From Roseofilum casamattae BLCC-M143 (GTDB lineage Bacteria; Cyanobacteriota; Cyanobacteriia; Cyanobacteriales; Desertifilaceae): 64,000 nt of DNA. The stretch covers positions 20,073 to 84,072 of the forward strand of contig NZ_JAQOSQ010000017.1 of NCBI RefSeq assembly GCF_030068455.1, in the 5' to 3' direction. Position 1 is the stretch's first letter. Each line of letters starts with the position of its first letter. The notes beneath the pieces are model-generated. The model ran no database searches and had not been told where the DNA came from. It saw only the letters and a program-made list of their open reading frames with translations. The position numbers and the translations under genes are program-made. Of this stretch, positions 1-8,844 are shown in pieces.

Positions 1-596
1 GGTTCGCTATCCCTCGGTCGCGGATAAGGAGAACTGACAAAACCCAACTCAAATAACTGCTGGTATGCCTTTTTTCCCATTTCTGTCGTCGGGTTTTGAC
101 TGCGAATTACCTGGACGAGCAACGGAACTGCCAAGTCAGCTTCATTTTTTGCTCGATGCACCAGAGCTAATTGATACGTCGCTTCATCTCGCTGTTGCGC
201 CGTTTGCACGGCTAGGTCTCGCTGATTATTGGAGATCCGATTATCAATTCCGGAGAAACTCGCCGACAACTCCTGATAGAAGTTTGACAGTTGGTTGAAC
301 ACTTGGCGAGCATCTTGCAGTTTTCGCTGAGCGAGAGCATAGTTTTCCGTTCCCACAGCGTCTGCAGCCTCGTTCATCAGACGTCGTGCTCCCACGAGGC
401 TGAGTAGACTGTTTTGCTGGTTGAGAGGGCGAAATTCATCAGCGCTGCCTTCAGAGTCAATGGGTTCTGCGACTTGTGCCAAGTGTTCCCAGGATGTCGG
501 ACTCTGGGCTTGTGCTGAAGAAATGGAGGTCAAACCCAAGGTACAGAGGGTTAAAGAGGTCGCTTGTAGCCAACGACGAGCATTCAAAGATACCAT
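1..596 (-). CDS. Exported hypothetical protein, 3' end outside window
   Basis: An open frame reads leftward from an ATG at 594-596 and runs off the window edge without a stop, about 198 codons. The N-terminus looks like a signal peptide: MVSLNARRW, a hydrophobic stretch, then an SSAQAQ cleavage-like site. The mature part is rich in Ala, Gln and Leu and predicted helical, with repeated AQRKLQDARQ and RDLAVQTAQQRD type segments suggesting coiled coil or helical hairpins. I do not recognise a named family. Cyanobacteria carry many small periplasmic proteins of this kind. The competing plus-strand frames here are shadows. The reading frame is well supported; the function is unknown. Confidence 0.7.
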   Translation of the reverse strand, partial: MVSLNARRWLQATSLTLCTLGLTSISSAQAQSPTSWEHLAQVAEPIDSEGSADEFRPLNQQNSLLSLVGARRLMNEAADAVGTENYALAQRKLQDARQVFNQLSNFYQELSASFSGIDNRISNNQRDLAVQTAQQRDEATYQLALVHRAKNEADLAVPLLVQVIRSQNPTTEMGKKAYQQLFELGFVSSPYPRPRDSE

Positions 597-717
597 AATC
601 TGTACTCAATCGAGTAAAAAGGGGAAATCTAAAGTAAATCTAAACATAATTTTATGTCTGATGGGAATTATATGAGACCTAGGAGGACATATGCAAAAGT
701 AATCCTCACAATAAGTC

Positions 718-783
718 TAGAAACCCGGTTTCTCCAAACGATGCGACTCTTGGCTGGAGATACAGTAAGAAACCGGGTTTCTC
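718..783. repeat. Inverted repeat of the GAAACCGGGTTTC family
   Basis: Two near-palindromic arms (GAAACCCGGTTTCT at 720-733 and AGAAACCGGGTTTCT at 768-782) are separated by about 35 bp in the gap between the exported protein gene and the epimerase gene. The same arms recur at 8754-8817. Each arm is itself a palindrome, so the element can fold in several ways. Repeats like this are common in intergenic DNA of filamentous cyanobacteria. The rest of the 597-878 gap shows nothing else I can name. Confidence 0.7.
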
Positions 784-878
784 AGAATCTCCTCAGAGAT
801 TAATGCAAGCGTTATGATGTCCGATCGCGGCGGGTTGTTCCCCTGCTCTTTACTTATCGTTGATTTGGTTTAGGTGGT

Positions 879-1787
879 TTAGGTCAAAACCTTTCGCAGT
901 GCCGGTTCTAGGGTCGGATATTGGAAGGTAAATCCCGAGTCTAAGGTTTGTTTGGGCAAGACATTTTGGCCTTCGAGCACCACTTTTGCCCCATCGCCTA
1001 ACAGGGTTTCCAGGACGAAACCGGGTACGGGAAGCCAACTGGGCCGGTTGAGGACTTTGCCGAGTATGGCGCACAGTTCGTTCATGCGCACGGGGTTGGG
1101 AGCGGTAGCATTAAATGTACCTTGGATTTCTTGGCGATCTAGAGCAAAGAGAATTAACTGTACTAGATCGTTGATATGGATCCAGGAAAACCACTGGCGG
1201 CCTTCACCAATGGGGCCGCCAGCAAAGAGCATAAACGGGGGAACCATTTTCGCGATCGCTCCTCCATCGCCAACGACGATACCGAAGCGCAAAATAACCG
1301 ATCGCACGCCATACTCGGTCACTTTATTTGCCTGCTCTTCCCACTCCACGCACAGCTTGGCCAGAAAATCATTTCCGGGAGCCGAAGACTCGTCAAAGAC
1401 TGCGGTTTCGCTGGTACCGTAATAGCCAATAGCAGACGTGTTAATCAGTACTTGGGGTTTCTCGGCAGATTGAGCGATCGCTTGCACCAGTTGCTCGGTA
1501 CCTAAAATCCGACTTTCGCGCAAGACTTGTTGGCGCTGCGCCGTCCAGCGCTCGTCGGCAATAGGAGCGCCTGCCAAGTTCACCACAGCATCGCATCCAG
1601 TAATCTTCCCTTGCCATTCTCCACCCACAGTCACCGGATAGCTGACAATTTCCACATCAGCTCCCAATAAATGTTTGGCTTTGTCAGCACTGCGCGTGAA
1701 GACGAGAACTTTGTCCCCTCGTGCTAGCAGTGCTTTCACTAAAGCTTGTCCGACGAACCCGGTTGCCCCGGTAACTGCGATTTTCAT
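879..1787 (-). CDS. TIGR01777 family NAD-dependent epimerase (YfcH-like)
   Basis: A 302-aa protein with an N-terminal Rossmann fold (MKIAVTGATGFVGQALVKAL). The GATGFVG motif for dinucleotide binding is at residues 7-13. It continues with VVNLAGAPI, NTSAIGYYG and LRFGIVVG, all hallmarks of the extended-SDR family TIGR01777 (E. coli YfcH, sometimes mis-named a cell-division inhibitor). The C-terminal DUF1731-like segment (RPSWLPVPGFVLETLLGDGA) is present, so the protein is full length. Substrate is unknown for this family; plant and cyanobacterial members are cytosolic or plastid proteins. It is transcribed leftward, next to an unrelated phosphoesterase. Confidence 0.88.
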   Translation of the reverse strand: MKIAVTGATGFVGQALVKALLARGDKVLVFTRSADKAKHLLGADVEIVSYPVTVGGEWQGKITGCDAVVNLAGAPIADERWTAQRQQVLRESRILGTEQLVQAIAQSAEKPQVLINTSAIGYYGTSETAVFDESSAPGNDFLAKLCVEWEEQANKVTEYGVRSVILRFGIVVGDGGAIAKMVPPFMLFAGGPIGEGRQWFSWIHINDLVQLILFALDRQEIQGTFNATAPNPVRMNELCAILGKVLNRPSWLPVPGFVLETLLGDGAKVVLEGQNVLPKQTLDSGFTFQYPTLEPALRKVLT

Positions 1788-1846
1788 GGGATGGGATTGA
1801 CCGATTAATTTCGGATTGATTTCAATTGTTCAGTATAGATCTCGGC

Positions 1847-2605
1847 CTAACGCGCCGCTAGAGAATGGCGGGGAATAATCGCTTCCGGTTGCACAAAAGT
1901 TATACTCTCTGCTAGAGGGAACGTGCGTTCGGTTTTCTCATAGACATTAACTTGATGGACTTGTTGATTGGTCCAGTCCAAACCGGTTAACCAACCACTG
2001 CGGCGATGATAAGCTCCCGTATCGATACCCAACCATCCGTGACCTCCAGCCACTTGTCCCGGAGAGACTCCAGGAAAGGTAAACGTAATGGTATGGCCGA
2101 CAATAATCGTTTTATCGGGAAAATAAGGTTGGGGGATGCTGTGAAATTCATCTCGAATCCAACAGAATTCGTATTCCCCTTGTTCGTCAATGGAGAAGTC
2201 TGGGTGAACTCCAGCATGGACGAGCCAAACATCACCTAAGTCTTGGTAAAGCGGCAGTTCCAAGATCCATTGCAGGTGGTCGAGTAGTTTATTGGCATCC
2301 TCATAACTAGACAGAGTTGCTTGTCCGCCGCTGTAGAGCCACCCTTGCAAAGCAGGATAATTAATTTTCCCATCGGGAAAACTATCGATGAGCAATTGTT
2401 CGTGATTGCCGCGAATGCAGGGATAATTGCTTTGCGAGACAAAGTTTACGACTTGCGCGCTCTGGGGGCCGCGATCGATGAGGTCTCCGAGAAAGTAAAT
2501 GCGATCGCTCTCTCCAGGGGCGATCGCCTCCAAAAGATGCATTAATCCTTCATAATGGCCGTGGATGTCGCCAATAAAAATCCGTCGCGCCGTTGCTCCT
2601 GTCAT
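1847..2605 (-). CDS. PP2A/ApaH-like metallophosphoesterase
   Basis: This 252-aa protein carries the ordered metal-binding motifs of the calcineurin-like superfamily: GDIHGHYEGL near residue 12, GDLIDRGP near residue 41, RGNHEQ near residue 65, and later H residues in LVHAGVH and VGHT. These coordinate two metal ions in serine/threonine phosphatases of the PPP type and in diadenosine tetraphosphatases. Length fits bacterial PrpA/PrpB-type protein phosphatases. Whether it acts on phosphoproteins or nucleotides cannot be told from sequence. The ATG start gives MTGATARRIFIGDIHG, placing motif I at the expected distance from the N-terminus. Confidence 0.85.
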   Translation of the reverse strand: MTGATARRIFIGDIHGHYEGLMHLLEAIAPGESDRIYFLGDLIDRGPQSAQVVNFVSQSNYPCIRGNHEQLLIDSFPDGKINYPALQGWLYSGGQATLSSYEDANKLLDHLQWILELPLYQDLGDVWLVHAGVHPDFSIDEQGEYEFCWIRDEFHSIPQPYFPDKTIIVGHTITFTFPGVSPGQVAGGHGWLGIDTGAYHRRSGWLTGLDWTNQQVHQVNVYEKTERTFPLAESITFVQPEAIIPRHSLAAR

Positions 2606-2763
2606 TGCTATTTATTTCCTGCCTTTGATAAGTAATTCCGTGTTCCCCTAGCCATGCCACAGCGGCCGTTCAATCTTGCCAAACTTGACAGACTGTTTCG
2701 CTGGGCGAATAAGTATCTCTACAGTGTACTGAGAAAGCTGAATCCCAGACAACACTGAAAGGA

Positions 2764-3510
2764 CTATTGAGTCAAAGCTTTAATAAAGCGTTCTAATTCT
2801 CCGAAAAATCCCCCCCTCGGTTGCGCTGTTGGAGCGGGAGCGTCTGCGTCTTCTTGCCCAGTTGTTGCGGTAATCAGTAATTGTTCTAGGGCTTCACCTC
2901 CGGGTTTTTGCGGTTGTTCCGCGAGAAGCTCGTACTTTTCCTCTCGCTCTAACCAAACTTGCCAGGAAGAAGGATAGCACCGGTAGAGGGCCGCACCGGG
3001 TAGCGGACGGATGTAGTAGCAGGAGTAGATTTGGCTGAGAAATCTCTCGCGCAGTTGCCGAGCCGCATAGCCGATACCGACGATGGAAACATCTTCTAAT
3101 CTCGGAATTAGCAAGACAACGGGGCGATCGCCCGCCAGATTGACTAGGGTTTCGACTTGCGGCACTTCTACTGAGGATGCATTCACCACCAGAAAACTGC
3201 TATCTTCCGCGTCTACTTGCGCTTCTATGGGCGATCGCTTGCTGCCTAGGTCTCCCACCTTAAAGGGAACATCTCCCCAGTCTCGGCGCGCCAGAGCAGC
3301 CGCTCCGGTGTCGGGAAACAGAATTTTCGGCCGATCGCCCAACTCTTGCAGCACGGGTATAAATTGCTCGGCTAAATTCTGGGCTTGTAAGGCGATTTCC
3401 GGGAAGACTAGCTCGACTTGCACTAAGGTTTGGCCGTCTTGCAGAGCTTGCAGGGTCGCTTCTTTGGCTTGGGCGATCGCCTCGTCTAATGTTTGTGGTA
3501 GTGAGGTCAT
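2764..3510 (-). CDS. DUF1995 family protein
   Basis: This 248-aa protein begins with SLPQTLDEAIAQAKEA and matches the DUF1995 family, found in cyanobacteria and chloroplasts. Plant relatives (LPA3-like) have been linked to photosystem II assembly, but the biochemical role is not established. The central part has alternating beta/alpha character (PVVLLIPRLEDVSIVGIGY). The C-terminal ~40 residues are proline and acidic rich, then end in GGFFGELERFIKALTQ, a short amphipathic helix. No membrane segment is evident. It stands alone, with 158 bp to the phosphoesterase and a 256-bp gap upstream in which I see nothing further except an unconvincing 28-codon frame. Confidence 0.8.
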   Translation of the reverse strand: MTSLPQTLDEAIAQAKEATLQALQDGQTLVQVELVFPEIALQAQNLAEQFIPVLQELGDRPKILFPDTGAAALARRDWGDVPFKVGDLGSKRSPIEAQVDAEDSSFLVVNASSVEVPQVETLVNLAGDRPVVLLIPRLEDVSIVGIGYAARQLRERFLSQIYSCYYIRPLPGAALYRCYPSSWQVWLEREEKYELLAEQPQKPGGEALEQLLITATTGQEDADAPAPTAQPRGGFFGELERFIKALTQ

Positions 3511-3766
3511 AATTTTACAAGGATGATTTTAAGCACCTATTTATACAGAAAATCGTTCGATAAGCAGTAATATCCATTCAACCAGCCAAAGGTTCCCCCG
3601 ACAATCCATCGCAATTAATCCTATTTAAACAGCAGCTATAGTTACAGGCTTTTCCATGCAATAATGACCGAACTAGAGCAAAGGATATCGACTACTGTCT
3701 GGGATGCTCCAAATTTGCTAGCATTGGAGCAAAGCAAAGCTGGTTATTAAACGACAATCGAACCTT

Positions 3767-4078
3767 ATGTTGACTCTAAGTTATCCACATATTGAAAAAA
3801 AGGACGGCGAACCGGCGAGACTGCAACGTCTACCTCGAATTAGAGTCACACAAATTGTTATGGATTACCTTAGCTATGGTTGGTCTGTAGACGAAATTTG
3901 TCGCCAGCATCCTTATTTACATCCAGCAGAAGCTTATGCTGCTATGGCATACTATTTCGATAATCAAGCTGATATGGATCTTGAGATTGGGCAAGAATGG
4001 GAACAGGTTGAAGCCGATCGAACACGAGCCTCTAAGTCACCTTTCTATACTCGGATGAAGGCGAAAGGAGTATTGTAA
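3767..4078 (+). CDS. DUF433 family antitoxin-like protein
   Basis: A 103-aa protein with the DUF433 winged-helix-like core: RIRVTQIVMDYLSYGWSVDE followed by ICRQHPYLHPAEAYAAMAYYFDN. DUF433 proteins are usually paired with PIN-like DUF5615 proteins and are regarded as the DNA-binding antitoxin of the pair. The stop codon (TAA, 4076-4078) directly abuts the GTG start of the next gene, so the two are translationally coupled. The C-terminal acidic/basic tail (IGQEWEQVEADRTRAS) is the likely toxin-binding part, by analogy only. Confidence 0.8.
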   Translation: MLTLSYPHIEKKDGEPARLQRLPRIRVTQIVMDYLSYGWSVDEICRQHPYLHPAEAYAAMAYYFDNQADMDLEIGQEWEQVEADRTRASKSPFYTRMKAKGVL

Positions 4079-4429
4079 GTGGCGATTAATTTATATATGG
4101 ATGTTCATGTTCCTCAAGCCATTACCAATCAATTACGTCGTCGCGGTGTTGATGTGCTCACAGCATTTGAGGATGACAGTCAAGAACTTCCCGACGATCT
4201 TCTTTTAGAGAGGGTAACAGAACTCAAGCGCGTTCTTTTTACTCAAGATATTCGCTTTCGCGTTTTAGCTGAACGTTGGCAGGCAGAAGGTAAGCTATTT
4301 TCAGGCTTAATTTTTGGACATCAACTCGGCGGCACAATTGGTCAGTTTGTTCAAGATTTAGAATTAATTGCTACAGCATCAGAACCGGATGAGTGGGTCA
4401 ATGCGGTTGAGTATATTCCCTTTAAGTGA
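4079..4429 (+). CDS. DUF5615 PIN-like protein, putative toxin
   Basis: A 116-aa protein starting at a GTG immediately after the DUF433 stop. It opens with INLYMDVHVPQAITNQLRRRGVDV, the DUF5615 signature in which the early Asp (D8) is a predicted metal ligand. A second acidic motif, FTQDIRF (D56-D57 region), follows as in PIN-like nucleases. The family is predicted to be an RNase-fold toxin, though activity has rarely been tested. Abutment with DUF433 and proximity to a disrupted ApeA gene suggest a small defence or stabilisation patch. The DUF5615/DUF433 pairing is common in cyanobacteria. Confidence 0.8.
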   Translation: MAINLYMDVHVPQAITNQLRRRGVDVLTAFEDDSQELPDDLLLERVTELKRVLFTQDIRFRVLAERWQAEGKLFSGLIFGHQLGGTIGQFVQDLELIATASEPDEWVNAVEYIPFK

Positions 4430-4592
4430 GAGTGTAGAACGATCGGGGAAAGAAGTTTCTCAGAGTTTAGTAGACACCGCTCCAGGAGAAAAAATATTAA
4501 GTTGAGTAAAATTTCTACACGCTTTGCGCTACTTTGTGTTACAAACATATCTATGGTGAAGATTGGCAGATTTCATCTATTGGTTGCAATGT

Positions 4593-6258
4593 ATGACAAA
4601 CACTATAACTTTGCAGGGAAATTGGTGGTTACCGGATAGTCCAGATGAAAGGTTGTCTGGCATTTTGAGTCTGAGTGAAGATCGCATTGAGTTGAATATC
4701 AATGGACAATTATCAATAGATTTTGTTGAAGCACATATCCCTGAGATCCATGGAATTATAGTAGAAGATATCCATACACCAGATAGTGCAAGAAGATTTA
4801 GAACCAAGATAGTTATCTTACAAAATTGTTTGTATATAAAGCATAGTCCTTGCTGTATCTTTTATCCCAAGTTCGACAGTACTATAGTAACAAGTTCTTT
4901 TTCGGCTGCAACAGCGTACACCATAAAGAATCATGCTAATGTTAAAGACTTAAGCTTGTGCTTTCATGAAATCGAGCTTGGTTTTAGTCATCTTGCAGAT
5001 TTTTCTTTAACTACTGGTAGGCTGATAAAAGATGATTTCGTTTGTGATGAGAATGGTAGATTTCAAGAAATATCAGCAGTCTACAAAGCTCGCGATCTAC
5101 CTAGGGTAATAATAGGGAATGTCGCAATTAAATTCACTCAAGGTATTCAGGACTCAGGAGATCGTATTCGCAAATTTGTAATTAATCCAGTTATCCGTTT
5201 CAGAATTACATCTGAAGAAGCGTTAACTTTACCAGAATGGCAAAGTAAATATATTATGCCTCTTAAGCATTTTCTGACATTAGCCACAAAAGAAGTAAAT
5301 CATGTCACTCATATTTGTGCTTGTCATCATGATAATGTCCAAATACTTGATGATGGAACTAAACGTTTGATACATTATGAGATTTTGAATGCCAAAATAT
5401 TGAAATCACGAAATACGGAATTTAAAGAGCCGGGTACACCGTTTTTTAGACTTAGAGATATCCAAGATAGTTTTGAGGATATCCTCAAGAGATGGCTGGA
5501 ACTGTATGAGAGGCATTATATAGTTCAAAATTTACTATTTAGTCATCTGCATTCTGAGGAAGTCATATCAAGTCCGCTCAATTAGTTACAATAAGTCATT
5601 GCGAATGGAGCGCAGCGGAGTGAAGCAATCCCTTTATCCTCGGGAGTCCTAGCGATTGCTTCCCTGCGGTCGCAATGACAAGCATTTAACCGGACTTGAT
5701 ATCATTTATATTGAAGATCGTTTTCTAAATCTAGTCAGAGCATTAGAAGTCTACTGTAGATGTCATATTTCTGGCGAACTAATGCCTCTCAAAGAGTTTG
5801 CTAGTATCAAGCGTAAAATAGCACAACTTGCTATGGAGATATTAGATGAAAGTACTAGCAAATGGTTTTCCCAAAATGGGGATAGTGAAAAGGACGTTAA
5901 AAAAAGCTTTAAAGTATGGTTAAACTATAAATTAAGCAATTATAAGACATTGCAGGATAAGCTCCTAGAAATTTTAGAGGGTTTATCTGATTTGAAAATT
6001 GAAGATAGTCTCGCTCGACCTAATGATGAAATTGCCAACAAGATAACTAAGATGAGAAATCATTTCACTCACTATAGTAACAGAAAAACTTTGAAGGAAT
6101 TTGATATGGTTGAACTAATAGATATTACTTGTTTAATTGAATATATAGTGCAGGGTATTTTACTTCGAGACATAGGAATTCCCTTAACTTATCTTAAAGA
6201 TAATCCCTACTATATCGGTAGAATGAAAGATATTCGCGATCGTTTCTCTATCTCTTGA
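4593..6258 (+). pseudogene. ApeA-like HEPN anti-phage gene, split by a MITE
   Basis: Two consecutive frames together make one ApeA-like protein. The first (ATG 4593 to TAG 5585) starts MTNTITLQGNWWLPDSP, the Gly-x-Trp-Trp-Leu-Pro pattern of the ApeA N-terminal domain. The second (5656-6258) has the HEPN part: EDRFLNLVRALEVY, then RNHFTH, the R-x4-H motif of HEPN ribonucleases. Between them lies a 139-bp insertion. Removing it with one copy of TCAT gives an uninterrupted frame reading HSEEVIYIEDRFLNLV across the joint. A TTG at 4563 is an alternative start but adds residues ahead of the family's usual beginning. ApeA proteins protect against phage, with HEPN RNase activity thought to cause abortive infection. 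As written, the N- and C-halves would be separate and probably inactive. Confidence 0.8.
5567..5705. mobile_element. 139-bp MITE inserted in the ApeA-like gene
   Basis: The element has terminal inverted repeats (ATCAAGTCCG at the left, CGGACTTGAT at the right). Inside is a second inverted pair, GTCATTGCG (5595-5603) and CGCAATGAC (5671-5679), followed inward by GAAGCAATC and GATTGCTTC. TCAT occurs on both sides and is the likely target duplication. The length, palindromic structure and lack of coding capacity fit a non-autonomous MITE. The GTCATTGCG...GAAGCAATC motif is a well-known dispersed repeat in bacterial genomes. It introduces a TAG stop and a frame change (139 is not a multiple of three) in the host gene. 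Confidence 0.8.
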
Positions 6259-6323
6259 GATGTAGTTAATCGATAGATAAGTTCCCCAAAATCTACTAAT
6301 CTAAATTGGGACGAGATTGAGCA

Positions 6324-6374
6324 ATGGATCGACTAGAGAACTATCATAATGTTATTCATACCGTGTTAGACTAA
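6324..6374 (+). pseudogene. Possible xisI gene start, truncated
   Basis: A 16-codon frame (MDRLENYHNVIHTVLD, then TAA) resembles the N-terminus of XisI, the fdxN-element excision controlling factor family, which usually begins MD-x-L-x-x-Y. It is followed by unrelated-looking DNA with another short frame ending EIDEAIARQD. The match is short, so this is a tentative call. Otherwise the 6259-6529 gap between the ApeA remnant and glyS holds no recognisable gene. Confidence 0.3.
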
Positions 6375-6529
6375 CATCTTGAATGGTCGAGATCGAGAGA
6401 GATTGACGAAGCGATCGCACGACAAGATTAGCTCGAGATACTCTTCAGTGTAGTCTATTAGAATAGCAATGAGATAAGCTTGTAGGAGCGAAGGGCCGCT
6501 TGTCCTCACATATACTAGCCTTGTCGATT

Positions 6530-8674
6530 TTACATTGATTTAACAATAGCGCCAAAATCAGCCAAGACTCGCGCGTGATTGCGCAAGATTCCTAACAGGT
6601 TTAAACGATTGGTTTGAATATGCGGATCGTCTGCCATGACTAAGACGCTATCTTCTCCATCAAAAAAGCGACTTACTGTCGGCGCAATTTCGGTTAAGGC
6701 ATCAACTAGATCTTGATAATTTCGGGTGGCTTGACAGCGTTCGGTTTGCGGAACAATTGCCACGATCGCATCGTAAAAAGCTCGTTCGGAATCTTGCTCG
6801 AATAACTCCGGATTTACTACTCCAACGGGGTCGAGAGTTTGTTTATCTAAACTGCCTTTCGCACCCAAACGAGTGGAGCGATTCACGGTTTCATAAATTT
6901 GGTCTAACTGCCCGGAATTGCGAATCTGTTGCAGAAATTCGGCTCGTTTGAGGGCATCGAGTAAATCGGATAATACCCGTTGCGCGTAATCGGGGTCGTC
7001 TTCTCCCAAAACCGCATTAACTAAATCGTAGTCAATGGATTTTTCATCTTGCAATTGAGTGCGAATTCGTTGTTGGAAAAACTCAATTAACGACCCTTGC
7101 AATTCTGCGGTCTCGCTATCCGTCCAACTCGCGGCAATAATATCTTCAATCAGGCGATTCAGATTCAGAGGTAAATTAGCATTCCAGGTAATGCTCACAA
7201 TAGCATTTGCCGCCCGTCTTAGGGCAAAGGGATCGGAGGAACCGGTGGGAATCATTGCCAAACTAAAAATACCAATTAAAGTATCCAGGCGATCGCTAAT
7301 TCCCACAACTTGTCCTACCGTGGTTTGCGGCAGACTATCGCCCGCTCCTTTCGGTAAATAATGCTCCACAATCCCCGTTGCAACCGCTTCCGGTTCGCCG
7401 CTGGCGATCGCATATTTTTCCCCCATTACTCCTTGCAGTTCCGGAAATTCGTAGACCATTTGCGTCACCAAATCGGCTTTGCACAAGAATGCGGCGCGAT
7501 CGCATAACTGACCTTCTTCAGCGCTCAATTTCAGTTGCTCGACGACGATCTTAACTACCGAGCGAATGCGCTCCACTTTATCTAGAACCGAGCCAAGTTT
7601 TTCCTGAAAGGTGACGGTTTTCAGCGCATCCACATAAGTTTCTAACGGTTTCGATAAGTCCGCTTGATAGAAAAACTGTCCGTCAGCCAACCTAGCGCGA
7701 ATCACGCGACCATTTCCGCGAGCGATGGTCTCCGATTTCGCCGGATCGCCATTAGAAATGGTAATAAAATAAGGGAGTAATTCCGGCGAGTCGGACGATT
7801 TAAATACCGGGAAATACCGTTGATGGGACTCCATTACCATAGTGCTGACTTCTACCGGAAGTTGGAGAAAATCTTCATCAAACTGACCGATAACTGCGGT
7901 TGGATATTCCACCAGATTGGTTACTTCTTGCAATAGGGATGGAGAAATGGGAATATATCCGCCGATTTTGCGCGCGCACTCTTCAATTTGCGTTTGAATA
8001 ACCGCCTGTCGCTCGTCGGGATTAACGCTAATGAAACCGGATTCCATGGACTGGAGATACTCGGAAGCATTCTCGATCGCGATCGCCTGTGGATGTAAAA
8101 CGCGATGGCCGTAGGAAATGCGATCGCTAGAAATCTGTTCGGAACCATTTTCTAACACAACCGATAAGACTTCACTTCCCCAAAGCGCCACCAACCAGCG
8201 GATGGGACGGGGAAAACGAATCGACCCATTTCCCCAACACATAAATCGCCGACCTTCAAGTCCCAAAATCCACTGCGGAATCAGTTCGGTTAAAATCTCG
8301 CTAGTGGCCCGGCCGGGAATCTGTTTCTGGATAAAGACAAAATCTCCTTTCTCCGTGGGTCGGATCTGGAAATCTTCGACTCGGACTCCTTGTTTTTTGG
8401 CAAACCCTTCCGCTGCTTTCGTCGGTTTCCCGTCTTTAAACGCCGCTTTCGCTGGCGGGCCTTTAATTTCTTCTTCGCGATCGCTTTGTTGTGGCGGCAA
8501 TCCGTCGATGGTGACTGCCAACCGACGGGGGGTATTGTAGATCGAGATATCGGTCGGTTCCAGGAACTGTTCGGCCAAAGTAGACGGAATGCGATCGCGC
8601 CATTGAGCGATCGCGCTCGAGAGAAAATCCGCAGGCAGTTCTTCGGTACCGACTTCTAAAAGAAATGTAGACAT
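6530..8674 (-). CDS. glyS: Glycyl-tRNA synthetase beta subunit
   Basis: A protein of about 714 aa starting [18 protein letters not shown], the invariant opening of bacterial GlyS. Internal signatures include the TPRRLAV segment, GPP-x-[24 protein letters not shown] and [11 protein letters not shown], in the expected order. GlyS forms the alpha2beta2 glycyl-tRNA synthetase with GlyQ, which is not in this window. The beta subunit provides tRNA binding and contributes to catalysis. The C-terminal region (RVLVMADD... [16 protein letters not shown]) is the anticodon-binding-like end. A GTG six bases further upstream is open, but the ATG at 8674 gives the family N-terminus. The protein is full length. 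Confidence 0.96.
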   Translation of the reverse strand: MSTFLLEVGTEELPADFLSSAIAQWRDRIPSTLAEQFLEPTDISIYNTPRRLAVTIDGLPPQQSDREEEIKGPPAKAAFKDGKPTKAAEGFAKKQGVRVEDFQIRPTEKGDFVFIQKQIPGRATSEILTELIPQWILGLEGRRFMCWGNGSIRFPRPIRWLVALWGSEVLSVVLENGSEQISSDRISYGHRVLHPQAIAIENASEYLQSMESGFISVNPDERQAVIQTQIEECARKIGGYIPISPSLLQEVTNLVEYPTAVIGQFDEDFLQLPVEVSTMVMESHQRYFPVFKSSDSPELLPYFITISNGDPAKSETIARGNGRVIRARLADGQFFYQADLSKPLETYVDALKTVTFQEKLGSVLDKVERIRSVVKIVVEQLKLSAEEGQLCDRAAFLCKADLVTQMVYEFPELQGVMGEKYAIASGEPEAVATGIVEHYLPKGAGDSLPQTTVGQVVGISDRLDTLIGIFSLAMIPTGSSDPFALRRAANAIVSITWNANLPLNLNRLIEDIIAASWTDSETAELQGSLIEFFQQRIRTQLQDEKSIDYDLVNAVLGEDDPDYAQRVLSDLLDALKRAEFLQQIRNSGQLDQIYETVNRSTRLGAKGSLDKQTLDPVGVVNPELFEQDSERAFYDAIVAIVPQTERCQATRNYQDLVDALTEIAPTVSRFFDGEDSVLVMADDPHIQTNRLNLLGILRNHARVLADFGAIVKSM

Positions 8675-8753
8675 AATCACCAGAGCGATTCAAGGAGTCA
8701 TTCGCTTATCCGATTTCCTAGTTTACCCCGAGTTTGGAATAACACTTGAAGAG

Positions 8754-8817
8754 AGAAACCGGGTTTCTGCGAAAAAAAATACGTTTGCCATGAGGTCGAA
8801 CGAGAAACCCGGTTTCT
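8754..8817. repeat. Second copy of the GAAACCGGGTTTC inverted repeat
   Basis: AGAAACCGGGTTTCT (8754-8768) and AGAAACCCGGTTTCT (8803-8817) form outer arms around about 34 bp, mirroring the element at 718-783. It lies between glyS and the RNA methyltransferase gene, both transcribed leftward. It could act as a processing or termination hairpin, but there is no T-run next to the stem. Confidence 0.7.
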
Positions 8818-8844
8818 GGGTATGTCCGCGCGATCGCCAAAACC

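Noticed and set aside
3664..3750. 28-codon frame upstream of the DUF433 gene
   Set aside because: Too short, no homology, and the DUF433 start is clear.
4563..5585. Treating the two ApeA frames as independent genes
   Set aside because: A MITE with a TCAT duplication lies exactly between them, and its removal restores a single frame with the N-terminal and HEPN parts in family order.
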